Origin: a virus
IMG/VR virus record: IMGVR_UViG_3300048549_000939
Span: 1 to 22,916 of that record
Strand: one strand, 5' to 3'
Length of the DNA: 22,916 nucleotides
In this document: piece after piece, positions 1 to 7,222 of the stretch
Position numbering within the stretch: the stretch's first letter is position 1
How the letters are laid out: the number at the start of each line of letters is the position of its first letter
Notes under the pieces: model-generated
Databases searched by the model: none
Told to the model about the DNA's origin: nothing
Seen by the model: the letters and a program-made list of their open reading frames with translations, nothing else
Made by a program: the position numbers and the translations under genes

Positions 1-221
1 ACCAGATTCGACAGAGTCTTAACGAAGCAATTAAGCTTGCTTCTGGAGAAAAAGAAGTTAAGAGTATGAAAGTTGGAAAAGGAAAAAAGTTTCCAGCTGT
101 TATTACTAAGAAAGGATCTGCTTTTATAGCATATATTGATGGTGATAAACTAGATCAGTTTAAGAACCAAAAAGAAGCAGAAAAAGCAATTATGGATTTT
201 ACTAAGTTGATGGACAAATAA
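1..221 (+). CDS. 3' end of an unidentified gene, possibly a prohead core protein
   Basis: An open frame enters from the left edge (codons start at base 3) and stops with TAA at 219-221, two bases before the gp21 ATG. The visible 72 residues are lysine-rich, with a stretch reading KVGKGKKFPAV and a helical, charged C-terminus ending TKLMDK. I do not recognise the family from sequence. In T4 the genes just before 21 are the small prohead core genes 67 and 68, and position alone makes a core or scaffold-associated protein the best guess. The start lies outside the window. The tight spacing suggests co-transcription with gp21, gp22 and gp23. Confidence 0.6.
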   Translation, partial: QIRQSLNEAIKLASGEKEVKSMKVGKGKKFPAVITKKGSAFIAYIDGDKLDQFKNQKEAEKAIMDFTKLMDK

Positions 222-223
222 AA

Positions 224-859
224 ATGAAGTTAATCACGGAACATATCGAAGACGTACAGGTTATTACCGAAGCTAAAAACGATGGTAGTAAAAAGTACAT
301 CATTGAAGGCATTTTTATGCAGGCCAATAAGCCTAATAGAAATGGTCGTATGTATCCTCGTGAAATCCTAGAATCAGCGGTTAACAAATATGTAACCGAA
401 CAAGTTTCCAAAGGTAGAGCCGTTGGTGAGCTAAATCACCCTGAAGGACCTACCATTAATTTGGATAAAGTATCTCACAAGATTACTGAACTTTCGTGGG
501 ACGGTAATAATGTTGTGGGTAAGGCAACTATTTTGGATACTCCAATGGGTTTGATCGTACAAGGTCTGCTCGATGGTGAGGTTCAAGTGGGTGTCTCAAG
601 TCGTGGAATGGGTAGTCTTGCTAATAAAGGCGGAGTGAATGTCGTAAATAATGACTTCATGTTAAATGCCGTGGATATCGTACAAGACCCATCTGCACCA
701 GAAGCTTTCGTCAATGGCGTAATGGAAGGTGTAGAATGGATCTTTGAAAATGGTATATTCAAACAGCAAGAAATTGAACAGTTCGAGACAGAGATCAAAA
801 GAGCTCCAAGTGCAGATATGCAAATGAAAGCCTTTAAAGATTTCCTCTCAAAACTTTAA
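224..859 (+). CDS. 21: Prohead core scaffold protease gp21
   Basis: This is a 211-aa serine protease of the T4 gp21 type. It is assembled inside the prohead, where it cuts scaffold and capsid proteins before DNA packaging. The N-terminal block YIIEGIFMQANKPNRNGRMYP is typical of the family. The likely catalytic His is H72 in GELNHPEGP, and the likely nucleophile is in GVSSRGMG at residues 123-130 (S125 or S126). Acidic residues D151 and D155 follow in AVDIVQDP. The length matches T4 gp21 (about 212 aa). It is followed by the scaffold gene 22 and capsid gene 23, its expected substrates. The start ATG lies 2 nt after the preceding stop. Confidence 0.95.
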   Translation: MKLITEHIEDVQVITEAKNDGSKKYIIEGIFMQANKPNRNGRMYPREILESAVNKYVTEQVSKGRAVGELNHPEGPTINLDKVSHKITELSWDGNNVVGKATILDTPMGLIVQGLLDGEVQVGVSSRGMGSLANKGGVNVVNNDFMLNAVDIVQDPSAPEAFVNGVMEGVEWIFENGIFKQQEIEQFETEIKRAPSADMQMKAFKDFLSKL

Positions 860-878
860 CTCTGAGGGAGTAAAATAA

Positions 879-1907
879 ATGTCTGATGAAAATCAAATAG
901 ACATCGAAGATACACTCCAAGATGAACTCGTGACTGATACTGTTGAAGTTTCTAATGAGGATAATCTTGAAGAAGCTGCTGCCGCCGATCCTAAAGCCGA
1001 TGGTGTAAAAGCTGCTGACGAGACAGACAAAGCAATTGATGCGTCTGCTCCTAAGCAAGCTCCAGTGCCAAAGACTAAGGCTGGGATGGTAAATGCTATG
1101 TACAAAGAGATGTCAAAAATGAATAAAGAAAAGCTCACTGCATCCTATAATAAAGTGATGAATAATGAGAGCACAGAAGCTGATGATGCCGAAGGAATCT
1201 TCGAAGAAGATCTTACTGCATTGGTTGATTCTGAAGCTACATTGTCTGAAGGTTTTAAGGATAAGGCTGAGATCATTTTTGAAGCTGCACTTAAGTCAAA
1301 GATCGGAGAGCACGTTGAGCGTCTCGAAGAATCTTATGCTGAAGAGCTAGCCGAAGAAACAACTCGAATCCACAACGATCTCGTAGAGAAAGTTGATGGC
1401 TACCTTAACTACGTCGTAGAAAACTGGATGGAAGAAAATAAATTAGCGATCGAAACTGGTCTTCGTACCGAGATCTCTGAGTCTTTCATGAAGTCGTTAC
1501 ACGGTGTATTCACTGAGCATTACATTGATGTTCCTGAAGGTAAAGTCGATTTAGTTGATGAATTATCAACTGCAAAAGACAACCTTGAAGAGCAGGTTAA
1601 TGCCACAATCGCTGATAACGTTGCACTTAAAGAGCAAGTTGAAAAACTTAATCGTACCGTTATCGTTAACGAAGCTTCTGCCGGTCTTTCTGAGGCCCAA
1701 GCTGATAAGCTTAAGTCTTTGGTATCTGATATCGATGCTGATGACGCCGATGCATTCGCTGCAAAGGTTGAGTCTGTAAAGGAATCATATTTCAAGACTA
1801 AAGTAACCTCAAATGATGCTACTGAAGAAGTTATTGCCGAAGGCGCCGATCAAGAGATCGAAGTTTCTGGTTCAATGGCTCACTACTTAGCAGCACTTAA
1901 CAAATAA
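879..1907 (+). CDS. 22: Prohead core scaffolding protein gp22
   Basis: A 342-aa highly acidic protein rich in Glu, Asp, Ala and Lys, with long predicted helices. The N-terminus (residues 1-60) is low-complexity and acidic. The central part contains VDGYLNYVVENWMEENK, a stretch I recognise from T4 gp22. A probable coiled coil lies around residues 220-270 (LEEQVNATIADNVALKEQVEKL). The protein forms the internal scaffold around which the capsid assembles and is then degraded by gp21. Several Leu-x-Glu sequences, the gp21 cleavage pattern, are visible. A GAGGGAG ribosome site precedes the ATG. Position between 21 and 23 supports the call. Confidence 0.93.
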   Translation: MSDENQIDIEDTLQDELVTDTVEVSNEDNLEEAAAADPKADGVKAADETDKAIDASAPKQAPVPKTKAGMVNAMYKEMSKMNKEKLTASYNKVMNNESTEADDAEGIFEEDLTALVDSEATLSEGFKDKAEIIFEAALKSKIGEHVERLEESYAEELAEETTRIHNDLVEKVDGYLNYVVENWMEENKLAIETGLRTEISESFMKSLHGVFTEHYIDVPEGKVDLVDELSTAKDNLEEQVNATIADNVALKEQVEKLNRTVIVNEASAGLSEAQADKLKSLVSDIDADDADAFAAKVESVKESYFKTKVTSNDATEEVIAEGADQEIEVSGSMAHYLAALNK

Positions 1908-1927
1908 TCCATAGGGAGAAACTAATC

Positions 1928-3286
1928 ATGTTTACTACTGATAAACTTCTCGAGAAATGGAACCCAGTACTCGACGTAGATGGCGATTTGAATGATCGTT
2001 ATAAGCGTGGTGTAACTGCTACTGTTCTCGAAAATACCGAAAAAGCTCTTGCTGAAGAGCGTGGTCACGGCCAGTTCCAACTGAACGAAGCCGCTCCAAC
2101 TAACGCAACCGGCTCGAACATCGGCAACTGGGATCCAATTCTGATCTCTTTAGTACGTCGTTCTATGCCTAACCTTATTGCTTATGATATCGCTGGCGTT
2201 CAGCCAATGACTGGTCCAACAGGACTTATCTTTGCAATGAAATCTAAGTACGGCACACAGGGTGGTGATGAGGCTTTCTTTAACGAAGCTGATACTGACT
2301 TCTCTGGTGTTGGTTCAGGACACCTTGGTGGTTCTTCATCTCTCGTAGGTGATATTAACCCTCCAGGTCAATCTGGCCAATCTTCTGCTGACGCTAACAG
2401 CGACGGTGTAGAAGACGTATTTGGTGCAGGTCAGCCTGCTGCTACAGCTAAGGCTGAGGCTCTTGGTGATGGCTCTGTATCTGGTATGGGTACTGGTGGT
2501 CACTTTAATGAAATGGCATTCTCAATCGAAAAAGCAACCGTTACTGCGAAGTCACGTGCGCTTAAGGCTGAGTACTCCATGGAATTGGCCCAAGATCTTA
2601 AAGCAATCCACGGCTTGGATGCTGAATCAGAGTTGGCAAACATCTTGTCTGCTGAGATTCTTGCAGAAATTAACCGTGAGATCGTTCGTACAGTTAACGT
2701 AAAAGCCAAGCGTGGTTCTCAGCAAGCTGATATCACTGCTGCTGGTACTTTCGATGTTAACGCTGACTCAGATGGCCGTTGGTCAGTTGAGAAGTACAAA
2801 GGTCTTTTAGTCCAGACTATGCGTGAAGCTAATGTTATTGCTAAAGAAACACGTCGTGGTAAAGGTAACTTTATCCTGTGTTCTTCAGACGTAGCTGCTG
2901 CACTGAGCGCATCAGGTATGCTTGACTATACACCTGCTCTTGCTGGTAACGCTAACCTTACTGTAGACGATACAGGAACAACTTTCGCCGGTACACTTTC
3001 AGGTGGAATGAAGGTCTATATCGATCCATATGCAAACGTAGATTATATCAACGTCGGTTATAAGGGTGCAAATCCTTATGATGCTGGTCTTTTCTACTGC
3101 CCATACGTTCCATTAACAATGGTTCGTGCAGTTGGTGAGAACACCTTCCAGCCGAAAATCGGCTTCAAGACACGTTACGGAATGGTTGCAAACCCATTCG
3201 TTGGTTCAACACCAGGTAACGACACAGGTACCGATGCTACTAACCAGTACTATCGTATCACAAAAATTACAAACATCCTTTCATAG
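1928..3286 (+). CDS. 23: Major capsid protein gp23
   Basis: This 452-aa protein is the T4-type major head protein and forms the hexamers of the elongated or isometric head. Typical gp23 blocks are visible: NWDPILISLVRRSMPNLIAYD near residues 68-88, GVQPMTGPTGLIFAM next to it, and PYVPLTMVRAV with GFKTRYGMVANPF near the C-terminus. It is somewhat shorter than T4 gp23 (521 aa), as in other marine relatives. A gp21-type cleavage site, LNE followed by AAP, occurs at residues 52-54, so the mature protein would begin at A55. The ribosome site GGGAG precedes the ATG. A strong hairpin terminator follows at 3308-3334, ending the head module. Confidence 0.97.
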   Translation: MFTTDKLLEKWNPVLDVDGDLNDRYKRGVTATVLENTEKALAEERGHGQFQLNEAAPTNATGSNIGNWDPILISLVRRSMPNLIAYDIAGVQPMTGPTGLIFAMKSKYGTQGGDEAFFNEADTDFSGVGSGHLGGSSSLVGDINPPGQSGQSSADANSDGVEDVFGAGQPAATAKAEALGDGSVSGMGTGGHFNEMAFSIEKATVTAKSRALKAEYSMELAQDLKAIHGLDAESELANILSAEILAEINREIVRTVNVKAKRGSQQADITAAGTFDVNADSDGRWSVEKYKGLLVQTMREANVIAKETRRGKGNFILCSSDVAAALSASGMLDYTPALAGNANLTVDDTGTTFAGTLSGGMKVYIDPYANVDYINVGYKGANPYDAGLFYCPYVPLTMVRAVGENTFQPKIGFKTRYGMVANPFVGSTPGNDTGTDATNQYYRITKITNILS

Positions 3287-3307
3287 GTCTTGTAATTCAA
3301 TATTGAG

Positions 3308-3334
3308 AAAGGCGGCCTTCGGGTCGCCTTTTTT
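3308..3334 (+). terminator. Rho-independent terminator after gp23
   Basis: The stem is formed by 3308-3317 and 3322-3331 (AAAGGCGGCC with GGTCGCCTTT, one G-T wobble), closed by a C(UUCG)G tetraloop at 3318-3321 and followed by a T-run to 3334. The structure and position directly after the highly expressed capsid gene make it a convincing intrinsic terminator. Confidence 0.93.
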
Positions 3335-3339
3335 GTTTG

Positions 3340-3347
3340 TATAAATA
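3340..3347 (+). promoter_or_regulatory. T4-type late promoter (TATAAATA) for the tail protein gene
   Basis: An exact TATAAATA box, the T4 late promoter consensus recognised by gp55-RNA polymerase, lies just after the gp23 terminator. It is 18 bases before the ATG of the next gene, which has its own AGGAG ribosome site. Terminator followed by late promoter re-starts transcription for a structural gene. Confidence 0.85.
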
Positions 3348-3365
3348 GATCTATAGGAGTTAAGA

Positions 3366-3902
3366 ATGCCGTATAATATATCTGTAGACTTTAAAGATAA
3401 TCTCAGCCAAGGTAGTGTTGCTGCTTTGAACTTTGTAAATCCAACTGCGTTTAAGTTAGTGATTGATTCACAAAAGTATAAGAATGCTCAGTTTATGGCC
3501 CAGACTATTGCTTTGCCTGATATGTCTGTAACAGGAGCTGTATTCAATACAAGAAATCGCAATATTGTAGAAGCTCCAGATAAAATCGAATATGGTACAT
3601 TTGATATGACTTTTCTTATTGATGAGTATCTTCTCAACTATAAAGAGTTGCATGATTGGATGCTAGGTCTTGTAACTGAAGATGACCAAGGTGTTCGCAA
3701 AGAAAGAGATATGACACTGCAGATCTTAAGCAGTCATAACAATGTAATATCTGAAATACAGTTTACAAATGCAATTCCAATTAATTTAAGTTCTTTACCA
3801 TTTGATGTTAAATCAACTGACGTAGAATACTTAACTGGCAATGTGACCTTCCAATATAACTACTTTAAGTTCCTTACGAAAGGGTTTAACGGAGGCGTAT
3901 AA
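3366..3902 (+). CDS. gp19/gp54-fold tail tube-like protein
   Basis: A 178-aa structural protein. The order of elements (NFVNPTAFKLVID, then an ALPDMSV strand, then DKIEYGTFDMTFLIDEYL followed by an amphipathic helix YKELHDWMLGL, then a C-terminal beta region GNVTFQYNYFKF) is that of the contractile-tail tube family containing T4 gp19 and its paralogue gp54. The main tube gene 19 would be expected upstream near 18 and 20 in T4-like phages. This copy beside uvsY could therefore be a tube-initiator or baseplate paralogue. In related marine phages the slot between 23 and uvsY is often called gp3, the tail completion protein, so the exact role is uncertain. It has its own late promoter, consistent with a virion protein. 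Confidence 0.7.
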   Translation: MPYNISVDFKDNLSQGSVAALNFVNPTAFKLVIDSQKYKNAQFMAQTIALPDMSVTGAVFNTRNRNIVEAPDKIEYGTFDMTFLIDEYLLNYKELHDWMLGLVTEDDQGVRKERDMTLQILSSHNNVISEIQFTNAIPINLSSLPFDVKSTDVEYLTGNVTFQYNYFKFLTKGFNGGV

Positions 3903-3905
3903 ATA
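3898..3905 (+). promoter_or_regulatory. T4-type late promoter (TATAAATA) for uvsY
   Basis: An exact TATAAATA overlaps the stop codon of the upstream tail gene (TAA at 3900-3902) and lies 19-22 bases before the two candidate uvsY starts. The spacing matches the late box at 3340-3347. This would give uvsY, uvsW and the Sm-like gene late expression. Confidence 0.7.
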
Positions 3906-3927
3906 ATTTTACATAATGAGGTGAATG

Positions 3928-4371
3928 ATGAATTTAGATGATATATTTGAAATGTGGAAAAGGGACTCTCAAATCGATGAGAATAACCTAGATCAAGCCA
4001 CGCTTGAGAATGCTAAACTGCACTCAAAATACTTAGAACTACATTCCAATGCCAAACTACAAGTTAAGCGTAAAGAACTTGCTTTCAAGATCTTGCTTAA
4101 AGACAAGTGGTTATGGTATAATGGAAAGATGACTCAAGAAGAAATGACAGCCAAAGGCTGGAGTTTTGATCCACTTAACGGACTTAAAATATTGAAAGGT
4201 GAGATGGACTACTATTATGATTCTGATAAAGAAATTCAAGAGTCACAGGCCACTATTGAGTACTGGAAAACGATTGAAGAGGCTTTAAAAGAAATTATGG
4301 ATACTATAAAATGGCGTCATCAATCTATTAAAAACATGATTGAATGGCGGAAGTTCACCTCAGGTGTCTAA
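3928..4371 (+). CDS. uvsY: Recombination mediator UvsY
   Basis: A 147-aa helical protein corresponding to T4 UvsY (137 aa), which loads the UvsX recombinase onto gp32-coated single-stranded DNA. Shared features are the N-terminal pattern of a short helix followed by D-x-x-x-L, the motif LHSKYLELHSNAK (T4 LYSKWLNKHSSIK), and a C-terminus SIKNMIEWRKF closely matching T4 IKHIQDMRAF. Two ATGs are adjacent, at 3925 and 3928. GAGG at 3918-3921 leaves only 3 nt to the first but 6 nt to the second, so 3928 is preferred. The stop overlaps the uvsW start as TAATG. UvsX itself is not in the window. Confidence 0.9.
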   Translation: MNLDDIFEMWKRDSQIDENNLDQATLENAKLHSKYLELHSNAKLQVKRKELAFKILLKDKWLWYNGKMTQEEMTAKGWSFDPLNGLKILKGEMDYYYDSDKEIQESQATIEYWKTIEEALKEIMDTIKWRHQSIKNMIEWRKFTSGV

Positions 4372-5879
4372 TGCCCACAATTATTAAGATTAAGAAAAAG
4401 AATCATGCAATGATTGTAGTTGATTCAGAGCCGAGTGTTTTGAATGAGCTATCTGACTTCTTTACTTTCTATGTCCCTGGATATAAGTTTATGCCAGCAT
4501 ACAAGAACAAAGTATGGGATGGAAAGATACGGTTGTTTGATATAAGAACTCATGAGTTATATGCAGGTCTCTATAGGTATGTAAAAGAATTTGCAAATGC
4601 CGAAGGTAGAGACTATGCTATTGAGTTAGAGCATGATAATTATTATGGTTACCCAGAAACAACTGGTGAACCTGATATGAGTTTCTTAAATGACTATACA
4701 CTCACTGGTAACAAAGGTGAGAAGATCGAGCCAAGAGATTATCAGATTCGTGCTATAGAACACGGTTTAAGAACAAAATCGGCAATGTTGATATCACCTA
4801 CTGCATCTGGTAAATCACTTATTATCTATTGTTTGATGCGTTGGTACTTAGAAAACCATGATAAGAAAGTTCTTATTGTAGTACCAACAACTTCTCTTGT
4901 TGAACAAATGTATTCTGATTTTGAAGCTTACAGTAAGTATGATGACAATTTTGATAATAGCATTTGCCAAAGAATCTATTCTGGTGCACCTAAACATAAC
5001 GATCCCGCAAGGGTTATTATATCGACTTGGCAATCAATCTATAAACTGCCTGGTACTTGGTTTTCGCAGTATGGTGCAGTATTTGGAGATGAGGCGCATA
5101 ACTTTAAAGCTAAATCATTAACCAGTATTCTTACAAAATTAAGAGATGCTGAATATAGATTTGGAACAACGGGTACTTTAGATGGAACACAAACACATAA
5201 ACTAGTATTGGAAGGACTATTTGGTCCAGCTTTCTATGTAACTACAACTAAAACTTTAATGGATAGCAATGATCTAGCTCAATTAGATATTAAGGTCTTA
5301 TTGTTGAAATATAAAGACGAGCACTGTCGTGTAGTGAATAAATATAAGTATCAGGACGAAATTGATTGGATTGTAAGATACGAAAATCGTAATAACTTTA
5401 TTTCTAACCTAGCTCTAGATCAAGATGGTAACACATTAGTTCTATTTCAATTTGTAGAAAAACATGGAAAACCTTTATACGATTTGATTTTGAAAAAAGC
5501 ACATAAGAGAAGAAAAGTCTTTTATGTTTCCGGTGAAACTGATACTGACACAAGAGAACATGTACGTAAGATAACAGAGGAACAGAAAAATGCTATCATT
5601 GTCGCATCTTTGGGTACTTTTAGTACTGGCATTAATATTCGGAATCTACACAATATTATCTTTGCGTCACCTTCAAAGAGTCAGATCAAAGTTCTTCAAT
5701 CAATTGGACGAGGATTAAGAAAGAGTGATGATGGTAAGAATACCATATTGTATGATATTGCAGATGACTTACATTGGAAGAGTTCTAAAAACTATACACT
5801 TTTACATGCAGCTGAAAGAATTAAAATATACACCAAGGAACAGTTTACTTTTAACATTATAGAGATCCCATTACCATGA
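4371..5879 (+). CDS. uvsW: DNA/RNA helicase UvsW
   Basis: A 502-aa superfamily 2 helicase, almost the same length as T4 UvsW (503 aa). In T4 it unwinds R-loops and branched recombination intermediates and drives the switch from origin to recombination-dependent replication. The N-terminal substrate-binding domain contains FFTFYVPGYKFMPAYKNKVWDG. Walker A is SPTASGKS (residues 142-149), the DEAH box is at about 240-243, SAT-like TGT follows, and motif VI is QSIGRGLRK at 443-451. A longer reading from 4344 overlaps uvsY by 28 nt. The ATG at 4371, overlapping the uvsY stop, fits the family's N-terminus and the local TAATG coupling, so it was chosen. Confidence 0.95.
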   Translation: MPTIIKIKKKNHAMIVVDSEPSVLNELSDFFTFYVPGYKFMPAYKNKVWDGKIRLFDIRTHELYAGLYRYVKEFANAEGRDYAIELEHDNYYGYPETTGEPDMSFLNDYTLTGNKGEKIEPRDYQIRAIEHGLRTKSAMLISPTASGKSLIIYCLMRWYLENHDKKVLIVVPTTSLVEQMYSDFEAYSKYDDNFDNSICQRIYSGAPKHNDPARVIISTWQSIYKLPGTWFSQYGAVFGDEAHNFKAKSLTSILTKLRDAEYRFGTTGTLDGTQTHKLVLEGLFGPAFYVTTTKTLMDSNDLAQLDIKVLLLKYKDEHCRVVNKYKYQDEIDWIVRYENRNNFISNLALDQDGNTLVLFQFVEKHGKPLYDLILKKAHKRRKVFYVSGETDTDTREHVRKITEEQKNAIIVASLGTFSTGINIRNLHNIIFASPSKSQIKVLQSIGRGLRKSDDGKNTILYDIADDLHWKSSKNYTLLHAAERIKIYTKEQFTFNIIEIPLP

Positions 5880-6268
5880 CATACAGTTTAGACGATATCA
5901 ATATTCAATTATTCAAACTATCATCAGGAGATGAGATTATCTCTCTTGTATATGAAGAGCCTGGAGGTGTTCTTATCGGATTAGAAAGTCCACTTCTTCT
6001 TCATACGAAAGTAACTGCCGAAGCTCATTCATATGCTTTTAGTGATTGGGCTCCGATGTCTAAGAGTAGAGGTAAAATTAATCTCAATCCAAGTCATGTT
6101 ATATCTCAATCAGAAGCAGATGATGAGATTAAAGAACGATATATAAGAATGTGCTTAAGGATAAGGGAAGATGAGATGGAACTAGAAGATGATGATCACG
6201 ATCCTCTAAGAGATGAGCAACTAGAACAGTTCTCAAAATTAGTACCTAAGAAAGCTTCTATACACTGA
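5876..6268 (+). CDS. Small Sm-like (LSm/Hfq-fold) protein, first copy
   Basis: A 130-aa protein that starts in an ATGA overlap with uvsW, so it is probably translationally coupled to it. Residues 8-36 (INIQLFKLSSGDEIIS, then a glycine turn and a hydrophobic strand) look like the first strands of an Sm fold. Residues 67-90 (KINLNPSHVI followed by EIKERY) look like the Sm2 strand plus helix. It aligns by eye with the 95-aa protein at 20146-20433 (IKIVRLTTGEELIC and MFVVEPVTELKNQY). The C-terminal 40 residues are very acidic (ELEDDDHDP). Sm-like proteins of putative cyanophage origin are known to me. RNA binding is inferred, not shown. Confidence 0.6.
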   Translation: MTYSLDDINIQLFKLSSGDEIISLVYEEPGGVLIGLESPLLLHTKVTAEAHSYAFSDWAPMSKSRGKINLNPSHVISQSEADDEIKERYIRMCLRIREDEMELEDDDHDPLRDEQLEQFSKLVPKKASIH

Positions 6269-6303
6269 CTGTGGGTATCCTCCCCTCCTCAGCCTACTCT
6301 CTT

Positions 6304-6332
6304 ATTATATCATACTTTTGGAGTTTTGTAAA
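6304..6332 (-). promoter_or_regulatory. Minus-strand sigma70-type promoter (antisense)
   Basis: Read on the minus strand, TTTACA (6327-6332) is followed by a 17-bp spacer and TATAAT (6304-6309). The spacer ends in AAAAGTATGA, identical to the spacer end of the plus-strand promoter at 13110-13138. It would fire leftward at about position 6297, antisense to the Sm-like gene and uvsW. No convincing minus-strand ORF follows, so the product would be a non-coding or antisense RNA. Confidence 0.7.
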
Positions 6333-6377
6333 CCCCTAATTTCATTTATTTTCAATTTATTTTACATAAAATATTCC

Positions 6378-6406
6378 TTTACAAATGGATAGAATTGTGT
6401 TATAAT
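6378..6406 (+). promoter_or_regulatory. Sigma70-type promoter for the gp55-47-46-thyX operon
   Basis: TTTACA at 6378-6383 and TATAAT at 6401-6406 with a 17-bp spacer, in an A/T-rich stretch. It shares TCCTTTACA with three other promoters in this window. It lies 34 bases before the 65-aa gene that opens the operon. The whole gap 6269-6440 holds this promoter, the divergent one at 6304-6332 and otherwise unstructured A/T-rich sequence. Confidence 0.85.
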
Positions 6407-6440
6407 AATAGTATTAAAAATGAAATAAAGGATTAAACAT

Positions 6441-6638
6441 ATGGACATAAACTTACAAACCCACTTCAGGGATTTTCAATCAATCACGGATATTGACCTT
6501 AAAATGAAATACCTTAAGGACAATATGGATGATTTGTCCACATACAACATACATGTTCCTAATCTAATTAAGGCTTGGGAATCTAACTCTTGGCCATGGA
6601 ATAGGCCTAAACAACTAGGGGAGTCTGAAACGGTATGA
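6441..6638 (+). CDS. Small conserved-position protein of unknown function before gp55
   Basis: A 65-aa protein not recognised as a known family. It has a good ribosome site (AAAGGA, 8 nt spacing) and is the first gene after the promoter at 6378-6406. Its stop overlaps the gp55 start as ATGA, so it probably couples translation into the sigma factor. The sequence has a hydrophilic helical first half (DIDLKMKYLKDNMDDL) and a Trp/Pro-rich C-terminus (AWESNSWPWNRP). There is no signal peptide or membrane segment. A role linked to gp55 or the host polymerase is only a suggestion from position. Confidence 0.7.
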   Translation: MDINLQTHFRDFQSITDIDLKMKYLKDNMDDLSTYNIHVPNLIKAWESNSWPWNRPKQLGESETV

Positions 6639-7222
6639 AACCAAAACAAAAACCACACTATGTAAATAACAAAGAGTTTTCGCAATCTGTGGTTGACTAT
6701 GTGAAACTCGTAAATGAAGCACAGGCACAAGGAAAACCCTTACCTGTAGTAACTGATTATATTGCAACTTGCTTTTTAAAGATCGCACAGGGCTTGTCAC
6801 ACAAGGCCAATTTTATTCGCTATACATATCGCGAAGAGATGGTAATGGACGCGGTAGAAAACTGTTTAAAAGCAATTACCAATTATAATATTGAAGCGGC
6901 TACTCGTACTGGTAAGCCAAATGCATTTGCATACTTTACACAAATATGTTACTATGCATTCTTACGAAGACTTGCAAAGGAGAAGAAACAGCAAGATATC
7001 AAGTTTAAGTACATTGAAAAAGCTGGTATTGAAGATTTTATTATGGGTGCAGATACCGATAGTACTATTGATTCTACCACAAGAGCCTTTGTTGACCAAT
7101 TAAGAGATCGTATTTCTGTAGTACGTTCAAATGATGGTGCAATCAAAGAATTTGCAAAAGAAGAAAAGAAGAAAGAAAAGGCTCGCAAAGCGGAAGGCCT
7201 GGAACTCTTCATGGGAAACTAA
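6635..7222 (+). CDS. 55: Late-transcription sigma factor gp55
   Basis: A 195-aa minimal sigma factor like T4 gp55 (185 aa). It binds host core RNA polymerase and recognises the TATAAATA late boxes. Matching elements are YVNNKEF at residues 9-15 (identical in T4), the helical block GLSHKANFIRYTYREEMVMDAVENCLKAI aligned with the T4 core-binding region, and NPHAY-like PNAFAYFTQICYYAFLRRL. The C-terminus EGLELFMGN has the hydrophobic/acidic composition of the T4 C-terminal tail (LDFLYE) that contacts the gp45 sliding clamp. The gene starts in an ATGA overlap, and gp47 follows with no gap. The late boxes in this window are its likely targets. Confidence 0.93.
   Translation: MKPKQKPHYVNNKEFSQSVVDYVKLVNEAQAQGKPLPVVTDYIATCFLKIAQGLSHKANFIRYTYREEMVMDAVENCLKAITNYNIEAATRTGKPNAFAYFTQICYYAFLRRLAKEKKQQDIKFKYIEKAGIEDFIMGADTDSTIDSTTRAFVDQLRDRISVVRSNDGAIKEFAKEEKKKEKARKAEGLELFMGN

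Noticed and set aside
4344-4370. Longer uvsW start giving nine extra residues
   Set aside because: It would overlap uvsY by 28 nt and lacks a ribosome site; the ATG at 4371 fits the TAATG coupling and the family N-terminus.
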